A DNA stretch of 44,564 bases from NCBI GenBank assembly GCA_002327445.1, contig DCWA01000001.1, positions 1-44,564 of the forward strand. The letters run 5' to 3'. Shown in pieces: positions 23,421-31,478 of this stretch (within the stretch, counting starts at the first letter, position 1; each line of letters starts with the position of its first letter). Both the position numbers and the translations under genes were made by a program. The notes under the pieces were generated by a model. It was not told where the DNA came from. It searched no databases and worked only from the letters and a program-made list of their open reading frames with translations. The DNA comes from Desulfobacteraceae bacterium UBA2174 (lineage in GTDB: Bacteria > Desulfobacterota > Desulfobacteria > Desulfobacterales > UBA2174).

Positions 23421-24755
23421 GTGAAGTTTCAAAATCACGTGAGAAACGCCTTCGGCAAGTGCGACATCCCGGCGAACACCGTGGACAGGATCAAACGGGG
23501 TTTCGAGGCCCTGGGTCTGGAGGTCGGATATGAGGCCTTCCCCGTATCCGACCACCTCCACTGGGGCCGGACCTGGATCGACGCCCTGCAGATCGTCTGC
23601 CTCGGCAAGGGCGTGACCCCGGAACTGGCCCGGGCCAGCGCCTACGCCGAGCTGGCCGAACGCTTCAGCGGCGGATTGTTCTACCCGATCTTTGAAGAGC
23701 AGGTCCGCTTCCACCTGCCGGCGCTCCACAACGACACCACCGCCCGTTTTCTGAATTTCGCCTGGCTGCCCGGGTACGTCCAAAGCCATCCGGACCGGGT
23801 GTCCAACGCCCTGCGCGTCGAGGACCTGCTGGCCCGCGAGACCCACCTGACCCAGGCCCAGATGACCGACATCAAGAACAGCCGGATGGCCTCCCACTGG
23901 GTGGACGGGTACAGCCTGATGCGCAACGAAACGGTGAAGGTCCCCATCAACCTCGTGGCCTATATCCACGGTTCCAACGGCCTGGCCGCCGGCAACACCA
24001 TCGAGGAGGCGATCATCCAGGCCACCTGCGAAATCCTCGAGCGCCACGCCACCATCCAGACCGTGGGCCCAGAGCGCATCGCACCCACCATCGCCGCCGA
24101 CTCCATCGACATCCCGCTGATCCACGACCTCATCGGGTTCTACCGGAAGAAAAACGTGGCGGTGATGGTCAAGGATCTCTCCTTCGACGGCCTGTTGCCG
24201 TGCATCGGGGTACTCTTCGTCAACCGCAATCTCAAACCCGACCGCCTGGAGTACCGGATCCTCAATACCGGAGCGTCCTTTCACCTGGAAGAGGGGCTGA
24301 CCCGCTGCCTCACCGAGGGAATGCAGGGCCGCACCACCCTGGCCGCGCCCCGGCCGGAACTCGACCGCCCCGTGGTGCCCCGGTCCCGGGTCAACAACCT
24401 CTACCTGCTCATGCGCTGCGGCATCTCCCTCAAGGACATTTCTTTCCTGGAGCAGGGAGAAACCCGGGCGTATCCCGCTGTTGCGGGGATTCATGACCTG
24501 CACGGGGAACTCGATGCCCTCAAGGCGGTCTGCCGCCGCCTGCAAACCGACTGCGTCATCGTCGATCACACCCACCCCGTGCTCCGATTTCCCGTGGTCC
24601 GGGTCATCATCCCCCGGGTCTCGGACTTTTTGCCGTTTCTCGGCAAGGAGATCCTCGTGGCGGACCAGACCAAGCCGTCAGCCGCATGGCGGGGAGAAAC
24701 CTTCAAATCCGCCATGGGGAGTTTTTTCACCGATGGCCGTATCCTATCCCCGTGA
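23421..24755 (+). CDS. YcaO-domain protein
   Basis: A 444-residue YcaO enzyme. YcaO proteins use ATP to activate backbone amides of a peptide or protein, making azolines, thioamides or macroamidines. The ATP-binding blocks are visible: AYAELAERFSGG (74-85), the EEAIIQATCEILERHA helix (195-210), and HLEEGLTRCLTEGMQGR (288-304). It starts with GTG after GGAGG. The C-terminus reads GRILSP, so it does not end in the PxPxP tail typical of azoline-forming members. The next gene, 19 bases later, is a SagB-type double nitroreductase. No TfuA, no E1/ocin-ThiF-like protein and no precursor peptide are nearby. It therefore belongs to the YcaO set whose target is unknown. Confidence 0.9.
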   Translation: MKFQNHVRNAFGKCDIPANTVDRIKRGFEALGLEVGYEAFPVSDHLHWGRTWIDALQIVCLGKGVTPELARASAYAELAERFSGGLFYPIFEEQVRFHLPALHNDTTARFLNFAWLPGYVQSHPDRVSNALRVEDLLARETHLTQAQMTDIKNSRMASHWVDGYSLMRNETVKVPINLVAYIHGSNGLAAGNTIEEAIIQATCEILERHATIQTVGPERIAPTIAADSIDIPLIHDLIGFYRKKNVAVMVKDLSFDGLLPCIGVLFVNRNLKPDRLEYRILNTGASFHLEEGLTRCLTEGMQGRTTLAAPRPELDRPVVPRSRVNNLYLLMRCGISLKDISFLEQGETRAYPAVAGIHDLHGELDALKAVCRRLQTDCVIVDHTHPVLRFPVVRVIIPRVSDFLPFLGKEILVADQTKPSAAWRGETFKSAMGSFFTDGRILSP

Positions 24756-24774
24756 CAACAAGGAAGACCGAGCC

Positions 24775-26268
24775 ATGCGGCCAACCCCCGCCGCCTATCA
24801 CCAGGCCACCGCCTACGACCGCCGGGCCATGGCGCCCCACAGCCTCGACTGGGCCCACCAGCCTTCGCCGTACAAATCCTATCCCGTCCGCGAAGGGGTT
24901 TCTCTGCCGGACACGCCGCATCTGCCCACGGTAAACCTCCAAACCGTTTACCATGCCGACCGTCCCCAGGCATCCGCCGCTCCCGATCTCCTGGCCCTGT
25001 CGCAAATCTGCCTCATGGCCGCCGGGCTCACCGCCCGCTCCCCCCACGGAAGCGACTATTTCTACTACCGCAGCGCCCCTTCCGCCGGTGCCCTTTACCC
25101 CAATGAAATTTATCTGGCGGCCTTGAACGACAACGCGCTCCCGGCGGGAATCTACCATGTGGGGGTTCACGACCGGTTTCTCACCCGGATCAGGGGCAAC
25201 GCCGGCTTGTCACAACTGCGTGCCACGGTTCCGGATCTGCCGGCGGATGCCGCCGCCGTGTTTCTCGTCTCGGGGATCTTTTTCCGCAGCGCCTGGAAAT
25301 ACCGCCAGCGCGCCTACCGCTATGTGCTGCTGGACGCCGGGCACCTGGCGGAAAACCTTCGCCTGGCCGTCGCCGCCGCCGGATACCCCGGCCGCCTGCA
25401 CCTGGATTTCGACGACCGGGCCCTGGATGACCTGCTGGGTCTGGATGAGACCCGGGAGGGGACCTTGTGTCTGGTGAGCATGACCGGTGAAGGTTTGGCG
25501 AATCGGCCTCCCGGGCCTCCGGCAACCGTGCTTTCTCCATCCATCCTCGCCGCCAGTCGGGTGTCGCCCGCGGAAATCGCCTATCGGGAAATCGCAGTCA
25601 TCCACGAGGCCGCCAAAACCGTCCAGGCCACCCGCCAACCGGTGCCGGCAATGGTGGATGTCCTCGGCTGCTCGCTTCCGGAAGGGTTTGGTCCGCTCCC
25701 CGCGGCCGCGGAACCGCCGGACGCCCTGGGTTGCGCGGATGCCGTCCTGCGGCGCCGCTCCAAACGCAACTTCGTCCGGAAACCGTTGGCACTCGACCAA
25801 CTGACCTGGTTGCTCGATCTGCTGTGCCGGGCGGGGCGGGACCCCATCGCGCGTGCATCGGTGGCCGTCGGGTTTCTCGCTGGCCAGGTCGACGGGTTGA
25901 CACCGGGGTTCTACCTGCTGGATGCGGCCAAGCGCCAGATGGGGCTTGTATGGCCCGGGCAGGCGATGGAGGCCATGGCAACCGTCTGCCTCGACCAGGC
26001 ATGGCTCAAAAACGCCGCGGTCCATTTCATCTTCATGAGCCGCCTGGATCGGCTAGGTGACCAGTGGGGCGCCCGCGCCTACCGCTATGCCATGATCAGC
26101 GCCGGCCGCCTGGGCCATGCGGTGTATCTCGGGACCAGCGCCCTGGCGCTGGGATCCTGTGGCATCGGGGCCTTTTACGACGACGAGGCGCATCGGCTCT
26201 TGCGCCTCGCCCCCGGCGCCGCCCTGCTCTACCTCGTCGCTGCAGGAAGCGTCAGAAAGGAATCTTGA
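24775..26268 (+). CDS. SagB/ThcOx-type double nitroreductase
   Basis: A 497-residue FMN protein of the SagB-type dehydrogenase family, with two nitroreductase domains in tandem. The first (about 50-250) shows the diagnostic YYRSAPSAGALYPNE (97-111), IYHVGVHDRF, and FRSAWKYRQRAYRYVLLDAG; Lys175-Tyr176 matches the active-site Lys-Tyr pair of McbC, the azoline dehydrogenase. The second (about 318-497) opens with RRRSKRNF and has lost that pair (DQWGARAYRY). The N-terminus HSLDWAHQPSPYKSYP is typical of the long stand-alone subgroup. In azole-forming systems SagB aromatises azolines made by YcaO; the 19-base gap to a YcaO gene fits cooperation. The ATG at 24775 follows AAGGAAG. Confidence 0.88.
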   Translation: MRPTPAAYHQATAYDRRAMAPHSLDWAHQPSPYKSYPVREGVSLPDTPHLPTVNLQTVYHADRPQASAAPDLLALSQICLMAAGLTARSPHGSDYFYYRSAPSAGALYPNEIYLAALNDNALPAGIYHVGVHDRFLTRIRGNAGLSQLRATVPDLPADAAAVFLVSGIFFRSAWKYRQRAYRYVLLDAGHLAENLRLAVAAAGYPGRLHLDFDDRALDDLLGLDETREGTLCLVSMTGEGLANRPPGPPATVLSPSILAASRVSPAEIAYREIAVIHEAAKTVQATRQPVPAMVDVLGCSLPEGFGPLPAAAEPPDALGCADAVLRRRSKRNFVRKPLALDQLTWLLDLLCRAGRDPIARASVAVGFLAGQVDGLTPGFYLLDAAKRQMGLVWPGQAMEAMATVCLDQAWLKNAAVHFIFMSRLDRLGDQWGARAYRYAMISAGRLGHAVYLGTSALALGSCGIGAFYDDEAHRLLRLAPGAALLYLVAAGSVRKES

Positions 26269-26280
26269 GGGAACGAGGGG

Positions 26281-27081
26281 CTATGCGCCCAGAAGGTCCA
26301 ACCGACGGTGCCGCAGGGATGGCAACTTTTCCCGAACGGCCTCGAGACGCTGGATGTCCACTGATGCCTGGACCAGGGCCGGCGCTTCCCCGGATCCCGC
26401 CAGGCTCACCCCGAAGGGGTCGAACACCGTGCTGCATCCGCAGAAGGCCCCGCCCACCAGGTTGCACCCCGCCACAAAAAAGGTGTTTTCAATGGCGCGG
26501 GCCCTGAGAAGGGTCAACCAGTGGACTTCCTTCATGGGCCCCTGGTACCAGGCCGAAGGCACCAGAACCAGTTGCGCCCCCCTGCCGGCCAGGTGGCGGA
26601 AGAGTTCCGGAAAGCGCAGATCGTAACAAATCGCCAGACCGACGCGCATCCCGGCGATGTCCGCCACTGGCGGCGGGGCGTCCCCGGGAATCATCGAATC
26701 GGATTCGCGCACGTTCAGGGCGTCAAACAGGTGAAGCTTTCGGTAGCTGGCAACGATTTCACCCTCGGGCGAAAAGATGTGCGCCGTGTTGTAAACCCGC
26801 CGTTGGTCCGGCCCCGGCTCCCAACATCCAGCAACCACAAAAAGTCCGGTTTCGGCGGCCAGCGATTTGAGCCCTTGAACAAACTTCCCCCCGTCGGCAG
26901 CCGCGATCCAGGCCGGTGACCGCTCCTCCGTCGGGCGCCCCATGAACATCTCCGGGAATACAACCAGCGCCGATCCCATTTCAGCCGCCTGCCGGGCCAG
27001 AACCTGCGCCCGGGCGAGATTGGCGGCCGGGTCGGGGGTGGATTCCACTTGAGCCAAAGCGATCGAAACACGGATTCCCAT
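26281..27081 (-). CDS. Carbon-nitrogen hydrolase (omega-amidase/nitrilase superfamily)
   Basis: A 266-residue amidohydrolase with the Glu-Lys-Cys triad of the nitrilase superfamily: Glu44 (VFPEMF), Lys115 (SYRKLHLFD) and Cys152 (LAICYDLRFPE). The downstream signature VPSAWYQGPMKEVHWLTLLRARAIEN fits the Nit2/omega-amidase group (hydrolysis of alpha-keto-omega amides such as 2-oxoglutaramate), though deaminated glutathione amidase is equally near. ATG 27081 follows GAGGA; 27096 is also in frame. Its stop lies 12 bases from the SagB stop on the opposite strand, so it is convergent rather than part of that unit. The pairing may be chance. Confidence 0.88.
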   Translation of the reverse strand: MGIRVSIALAQVESTPDPAANLARAQVLARQAAEMGSALVVFPEMFMGRPTEERSPAWIAAADGGKFVQGLKSLAAETGLFVVAGCWEPGPDQRRVYNTAHIFSPEGEIVASYRKLHLFDALNVRESDSMIPGDAPPPVADIAGMRVGLAICYDLRFPELFRHLAGRGAQLVLVPSAWYQGPMKEVHWLTLLRARAIENTFFVAGCNLVGGAFCGCSTVFDPFGVSLAGSGEAPALVQASVDIQRLEAVREKLPSLRHRRLDLLGA

Positions 27082-27318
27082 GGCGGTGGTCCTCATGAGC
27101 GAGCGGTACGTCTGGTCAAATCGATGACGGCTGTTTTTGAAATCTTCGGATCGGCTTCAACCTTCCAGGGTTCACATTCCAGATCTGGGATCCTCGGTCC
27201 CAGTCATCCCGGGCGAAGATCAAGGGGCCACATGGAACAACTGGAGGTTTCCAGAAGGTTTCTGGAGTATCGATGTTCAGCCAAAGGCACCCAACCCCTT
27301 GTCCTGCTGCCTCCCGCC

Positions 27319-27337
27319 GGCCGGGATTCTCCCGGCC
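27319..27337. other. GC-rich stem-loop in a 262-base gap
   Basis: GGCCGGG-ATTCT-CCCGGCC, a perfect 7-base stem directly after the ene-reductase gene's stop (27344, read on minus). It may assist termination there, but no T-tract is present on either strand. The rest of 27082-27343 shows no gene. Confidence 0.35.
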
Positions 27338-27343
27338 CGGTGC

Positions 27344-28462
27344 TCAACGCCGAATCGGTCCCGGTTGGCCTTGATCGGCGGGGTGCCAGGTCGAGGGGTG
27401 GCCCCGTTCGTACTGGCGCGGGTAGGCCACGGGCTGGCCCAACTCCCGGGCCGCCTGCCAGGCCCAGTGGGGATTGAAGAGCATGGCCCGCCCCACGGAT
27501 ACCAGGTCCGCCTGACCGGTGCGCAGGATCTGCTCGGCCTGAACGGCACTGCTGATCATCCCCACCGCGATGGTGGGCAGGCCGGAGGCTTCCCGCACCC
27601 TCTGGGCGAACCGCACCTGGTAGCCCGGGCCCGCCGGGATCCGTGCCGTCGGGGAAAGTCCGCCGCTGGAGACATGGATGTAGTCGCAGCCAAGACCGGC
27701 AAGAATGGCGGCCAGGCGGGCCGTTTCCTCCGGAGTCCATCCCCCGTCCACCCAATCGGTGGCCGACACCCTCACCCCCATGGGTTTTTCAGTAGGCCAG
27801 ACGGCGCGCGTGGCCTGGAAGACTTCCAGCGGAAAGCGGATGCGATTCTCAAAAGAGCCGCCGTAGGCATCGGCGCGCCGGTTGGTGAGGGGGGAGAGAA
27901 ACTCGTGGAGAAGGTAACCGTGGGCGGCGTGCAGTTCGAGCAGCGCAAAGCCGGCCCGGTCGGCTCGTCGGGCCGCGGCGGCGAAGGCCTCGCGCACCCG
28001 GTCCAGATCGCCCTGGTCCATCGCCCTGGGCGCGGGCCAATCCGGCTCGAAGGGAATATCCGAGGGCGACAAGGGTTGCCAGCCCCCATCGTCCAGAGGC
28101 GCGGCGGGCTCTCCGAGGAGCGGCCGGCGAGTGGAGGCCTTGCGGCCGGCGTGGCCGAGCTGGATGCCCGGGGCTACATGGCCGTAACGCCGGAAAAAAT
28201 CCACGATCCGGCGGAATCCGGCTTCCTGGGCCTCGGTGTACAGGCCGAGACAGCCGTCGGTGATGCGCCCCTCGGGGCTCACGGCAGTGGCCTCGGCGAT
28301 GAAAAGCCCCGCCCCGCAGACGGCGAACTGGCCCATGTGCATGTGGTGCCAGGCGGTGGGATTGCCTTCCTCGGCGCTGTACTGGCACATAGGGGGGACC
28401 ACGATCCGATTGTCCAACTTCAGGCCTCGCAATGTAATGGGCGTAAACAGCTTGCTATCCAT
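27344..28462 (-). CDS. YqjM-like NAD(P)H:flavin ene-reductase (Old Yellow Enzyme)
   Basis: A 372-residue FMN flavoprotein of the OYE family; it reduces activated C=C bonds with NAD(P)H. The YqjM-type features are evident: Cys26 in VVPPMCQYSA (residue number and context match YqjM's redox-tuning Cys), QLGHAGRKAST, the LLELHAAHGYLLHEFLSP substrate-His region, and SGGLSP with GMISSAVQAEQILRTGQADL for FMN binding. The start is set at 28462 (MDSKLFTP after GAGGACG), since the longer frame to 28495 lacks a ribosome-binding site. The physiological substrate is unknown; xenobiotic or fatty-acid enoate reduction is possible. Confidence 0.92.
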   Translation of the reverse strand: MDSKLFTPITLRGLKLDNRIVVPPMCQYSAEEGNPTAWHHMHMGQFAVCGAGLFIAEATAVSPEGRITDGCLGLYTEAQEAGFRRIVDFFRRYGHVAPGIQLGHAGRKASTRRPLLGEPAAPLDDGGWQPLSPSDIPFEPDWPAPRAMDQGDLDRVREAFAAAARRADRAGFALLELHAAHGYLLHEFLSPLTNRRADAYGGSFENRIRFPLEVFQATRAVWPTEKPMGVRVSATDWVDGGWTPEETARLAAILAGLGCDYIHVSSGGLSPTARIPAGPGYQVRFAQRVREASGLPTIAVGMISSAVQAEQILRTGQADLVSVGRAMLFNPHWAWQAARELGQPVAYPRQYERGHPSTWHPADQGQPGPIRR

Positions 28463-28527
28463 GGGCGTCGTCCTCTTCTCCAGCGCTTGCCGCATCGCGA
28501 CGGGAAGGCGATCCAGTCAAGAGCGGA

Positions 28528-28800
28528 TCACGGTTTCCGTTGAAAGGTCTTATAAACCTCGTCGTCGTTTCTCTTCCCGACAACGGCGATTTTGACGGTG
28601 TCCTTTTCGATGCGATAGACGATCCGATATTCGCCGCTATCCACCCGACGGTAGGGCGCGCTTCCAACGAGTTGGGCGGCGTCGTGAGGCTCCGGATTCT
28701 CTCGAAGCTTCAAAATCTTTGAGACCACTTGGCGAAACGGCTTGGCGTCCAACCGGGCCAAAAACCTGCCGGCGGATTTTGTCAGATCGAGCTTATACAT
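28528..28800 (-). CDS. RelE/ParE-type toxin
   Basis: A 90-residue toxin of the RelE superfamily: MYKLDLTKSAGRFLARL start, VSKILKLRENP, VGSAPYRRVDSGEYRIVYRIE and the basic C-terminus VVGKRNDDEVYKTFQRK, the usual RelE core. RelE cuts mRNA in the ribosomal A site; the ParE branch poisons gyrase. The conserved Arg/Tyr pattern (GEYRIVYRI) favours RelE but does not prove it. It follows the antitoxin gene with an 8-base overlap, the standard order. Confidence 0.88.
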   Translation of the reverse strand: MYKLDLTKSAGRFLARLDAKPFRQVVSKILKLRENPEPHDAAQLVGSAPYRRVDSGEYRIVYRIEKDTVKIAVVGKRNDDEVYKTFQRKP

Positions 28801-29032
28801 GGCGGCTTAAAAGCTTGCCGGTTTCGGTCTCTCCCAGGTACCCTTCCGCTTCGGCTTCACGGGCCCGCTGCGCCCAGTAGGCGTCCTCCATTTCCAGAAA
28901 TCGCTGGTACATACGATGGGAAATGATCACCGCCTTGCTGCGTCCTGATTTTTTCACCACCACAGGGTTGGTTTCCGCTGCATCCAGATAAGTGCCCAGT
29001 CGATTTTTGAGATCCGTCGCGGTCACGTCCAT
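28793..29032 (-). CDS. Phd/YefM-type antitoxin
   Basis: A 79-residue antitoxin: MDVTATDLKNRLGTYLDAAE (DNA-binding N-terminus), NPVVVKKSGRSKAVIISHRM and an acidic helical tail EMEDAYWAQRAREAEAEGYL that would wrap the toxin. It is the first gene of the pair and overlaps the RelE start. A very long palindrome 23-63 bases upstream is probably its self-regulatory operator. Confidence 0.88.
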   Translation of the reverse strand: MDVTATDLKNRLGTYLDAAETNPVVVKKSGRSKAVIISHRMYQRFLEMEDAYWAQRAREAEAEGYLGETETGKLLSRHV

Positions 29033-29054
29033 TTTTCATGCTCCTGCAATTTGA

Positions 29055-29095
29055 GTTCGAGCCAATATAGCTAAAATAGCTATATTGGCTCGAAC
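29055..29095 (-). promoter_or_regulatory. Long palindromic operator of the toxin-antitoxin pair
   Basis: GTTCGAGCCAATATAGCTA (29055-29073) and its exact reverse complement (29077-29095) are separated by AAA: a perfect 19-base-pair arm, flanked further by TTGA and TCAA. The inner part holds two TAGCTA half-sites. It lies 22 bases upstream of the antitoxin start and should be the promoter-overlapping operator. Confidence 0.75.
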
Positions 29096-29229
29096 GGTCA
29101 ACTCCTTTCTCATCTGGCATGGCCCCAGCAACCTTTTCCGATAGGACATGTATATCCTCCGATGCGGATGATGCCAGCTGGCATACGTTGCTTTTTGTAA
29201 GGTGTGGTTCAATGTCCAAAATGCCTGGC

Positions 29230-30222
29230 TCACTCTGTACCAAAACCGGCGGGACCCCCCAGGATCCGGCACATCATGGCGGCATCGATGTTGCCGCCGG
29301 AGAGAATCGCCCCCACCCGGCCCCGGGCCTCGACCGCCCCCGAGAGCAGCGCCGCCAAGCCCAGGACCCCGGAAGGCTCCACCACGATCTTGAGCCGCTC
29401 GAAGCAAAACCGCACCGCCCCGGCGATGGCCTCCTCGCTGACGGTCTGCATGTCGTCCACGAACCGGCGCACCAGGGGAAAGGTGAGCTGGCCGAGACTG
29501 GCGGTTCGGGTGCCATCGGCGATGGTGGGGGGGTTGTGAACGGACTGCAGGACGCCGCTGCGAAAGGAACGGGCGGCATCGTCGGCCAGTTCCGGTTCGA
29601 TGCCGACCACCCGGCAGCGGGGGGCCAGGCCCTTGGCGGCAATCGCCGTGCCGGACAGCAGCCCTCCCCCGCCGCAGGGCGCCAGCAGCATGTCCAGCGG
29701 TCCCACCGCCTCGATCAACTCCATTGCCGCGGTGCCCTGGCCGGCGATCACGTCCGGGTGGTCGAAGGGGGGAATGACGGTGAAGCCGTGGGTGGCTTCC
29801 AACTCCCTGGCCACCGCTTCCCGGGTGGTCTGTTTCAGATCGTAGGTCACCACCGTGGCGCCGTACCCCTCGGTGGCGGCGCGCTTGATGGCCGGGGCAT
29901 CGACGGGCATCACCACGGTGGCGGTCACCCCCAGCAAACGGCTCACCAGAGCCACGGCCTGGCCATGGTTGCCGGAGGAAAAAGTCACCACGCCGCGGCG
30001 GCGCGCTTCGGGCGACAGTCGCGAGATGGCATTGTAGGCGCCCCTGAACTTGAAGGCCCCGGTGCGCTGGAAATTTTCGCACTTCAGATGCACCTCGGCC
30101 CCCACCCGTGCATCCAGGGTGCGCGAGGTGATCACCGGCGTCACGTGGGCCTGCCCCTTGATGCGCCGCGCCGCGTCCGCCACTGCCTCGAAATTCACCG
30201 CTTCAGATGGATCCTTTGCCAT
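29230..30222 (-). CDS. Threonine dehydratase-like PLP enzyme (fold type II)
   Basis: A 330-residue PLP enzyme resembling catabolic threonine/serine dehydratase or serine racemase. The Schiff-base Lys58 lies in RTGAFKFRGA, with SSGNHGQAVAL as substrate loop and CGGGGLLSG as phosphate-binding loop. It lacks a C-terminal ACT regulatory domain, as in the short degradative form. Threonine would yield 2-oxobutanoate and ammonia. ATG 30222 follows AGGAGA; the longer frame to 30267 is less likely. It is divergent from the aminotransferase gene. Specificity between Thr, Ser and related amino acids cannot be read. Confidence 0.9.
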   Translation of the reverse strand: MAKDPSEAVNFEAVADAARRIKGQAHVTPVITSRTLDARVGAEVHLKCENFQRTGAFKFRGAYNAISRLSPEARRRGVVTFSSGNHGQAVALVSRLLGVTATVVMPVDAPAIKRAATEGYGATVVTYDLKQTTREAVARELEATHGFTVIPPFDHPDVIAGQGTAAMELIEAVGPLDMLLAPCGGGGLLSGTAIAAKGLAPRCRVVGIEPELADDAARSFRSGVLQSVHNPPTIADGTRTASLGQLTFPLVRRFVDDMQTVSEEAIAGAVRFCFERLKIVVEPSGVLGLAALLSGAVEARGRVGAILSGGNIDAAMMCRILGGPAGFGTE

Positions 30223-30584
30223 TGCTGTTCTCCTGATGGCCTCGGACGGCTGCCGACCGTTTTCCAAATTTTAGTTTTTTGTTCGACTATCGGGGCTTCC
30301 TCTCCAGGCATGGCGGTTTGATTCTGCGCCGCGGCTGCATCCACTCCAAATCGACAAAAAGCAAGCTGATCTCCTATACCACATCGAAACGGCCCTGCGC
30401 AGCCTCATTGTTCCGTCCCATTTCTGTTTCTCCCGCCGTTGACAGCCGGCCGCCAACCGCTTAAAGTTCCCGAAAATTCAGAAAATTCGGGTTTTGACTT
30501 GTTTCGCGTCCGGCAAACGACTATAAGAGGCGCCGCCCCCTGTGCTCCAGGCATGGGCACAATCCAACGGCAATCGAGGTTTTC
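30223..30584. other. Intergenic control region between divergent genes
   Basis: These 362 bases contain no gene that I recognise. The right half holds a sigma-70-like promoter (30499-30527) for the aminotransferase and a short stem CCCGAA (30469-30474)/TTCGGG (30486-30491). The left part should contain the promoter of the dehydratase-like gene, but no clear pair was found. Confidence 0.45.
30499..30527 (+). promoter_or_regulatory. Candidate sigma-70 promoter of the aminotransferase/S1 unit
   Basis: TTGTTT (30499-30504) and TATAAG (30522-30527) with a 17-base spacer, about 58 bases before the TTG start of the aminotransferase. The -10 matches in five of six positions. Confidence 0.4.
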
Positions 30585-31466
30585 TTGGCCACCTATTATA
30601 TCAACGGCGAATTCGTCCCCGCCGAGCACGCCTGCCTGCCCATCAACGACTTGGCCATCCTGCGCGGCTTCGCCGTCTTCGAGCTGTTGCGCACCTACGG
30701 CGGAAAACCGTTTTTCCTGGAGGCCCACCTCGAACGGCTGGAAAACTCGGCGCGCCAGATCGGTTTGCATCTTTCCTGGTCGCTCCCGCAGATGGCCGAC
30801 ATCGTGACCCGGACACTGGCCCGCAACGTTTTTGCCGAGGCCAATGTCCGCATCGTGGTCACCGGCGGCCCCAGCGCCGATTTCACCACCCCCGAAAACA
30901 AGCCCCGGCTCCTGGTGCTGGTCTCGCCTCTGCCGGAGCTGCCGGCCCACTGGTACCGTGACGGCGTCAAGGTCATCACCCGGGTCACCGAACGGCCCAT
31001 CACCGGCGCCAAGAGCATCAACTACATCCCGGCCACCATAGCCCTGGAAGAGGCCCGCCGGCAAGGCGCCGTCGAAGCGCTCTACGTCACCCGAGACGGC
31101 CGGGTCCAGGAAGGCACCACCAGCAATCTGTTCGTTTTCATCGGCCGGACCCTGGCCACTCCCGGGCGGGAGATCTTGCCCGGGATCACCCGCCGGGTGA
31201 TCCTCGAACTGGCCGCGCCTTTATTTCCCGTGCAAATCCGTGATATTTCCATTGATGAGCTTTTTCGCGCCTCGGAAGTCTTTATCACCGGCACCAACAA
31301 GGGACTCGTCCCCGTGGTGCAAGTCGACGACCGGCTCATCGGGACAGGGCGTCCCGGTGAAAACACGCGCCAGCTGATGGCGGCGTTGACGGAGCGAACC
31401 GCGCGCCATTCCCACACAGACCCGGCGCCGCCCGGCCAAACCCCGGCGTCGGAGGCATCCGCCTGA
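30585..31466 (+). CDS. Class IV PLP aminotransferase (BCAT/DAAT-like)
   Basis: A 293-residue fold type IV aminotransferase, MATYYINGEFVPAEHACLPI onwards, using a TTG start after AGGT. The PLP Lys143 lies in ITGAKSINYIPA, and RDGRVQEGTTSNLFVF and the EVFITGTNKGLVPV region near 243-256 are typical. The family includes branched-chain aminotransferase, D-amino acid aminotransferase and aminodeoxychorismate lyase. The Asn-rich SINY and the NLFVF motif are shared, so specificity is open; the divergent dehydratase-like gene would fit amino acid metabolism. The S1-domain gene follows after 12 bases. Confidence 0.88.
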   Translation: MATYYINGEFVPAEHACLPINDLAILRGFAVFELLRTYGGKPFFLEAHLERLENSARQIGLHLSWSLPQMADIVTRTLARNVFAEANVRIVVTGGPSADFTTPENKPRLLVLVSPLPELPAHWYRDGVKVITRVTERPITGAKSINYIPATIALEEARRQGAVEALYVTRDGRVQEGTTSNLFVFIGRTLATPGREILPGITRRVILELAAPLFPVQIRDISIDELFRASEVFITGTNKGLVPVVQVDDRLIGTGRPGENTRQLMAALTERTARHSHTDPAPPGQTPASEASA

Positions 31467-31478
31467 AGAGAGGATTCC

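Noticed and set aside
26281..27081. The nitrilase-family gene as third member of the YcaO-SagB unit
   Set aside because: It is on the opposite strand and convergent, so it cannot share the transcript; cooperation is possible but not supported by arrangement.
27137..28543. A 468-codon plus-strand frame opposite the ene-reductase gene
   Set aside because: No recognisable domain; the minus-strand ene-reductase has complete active-site motifs.
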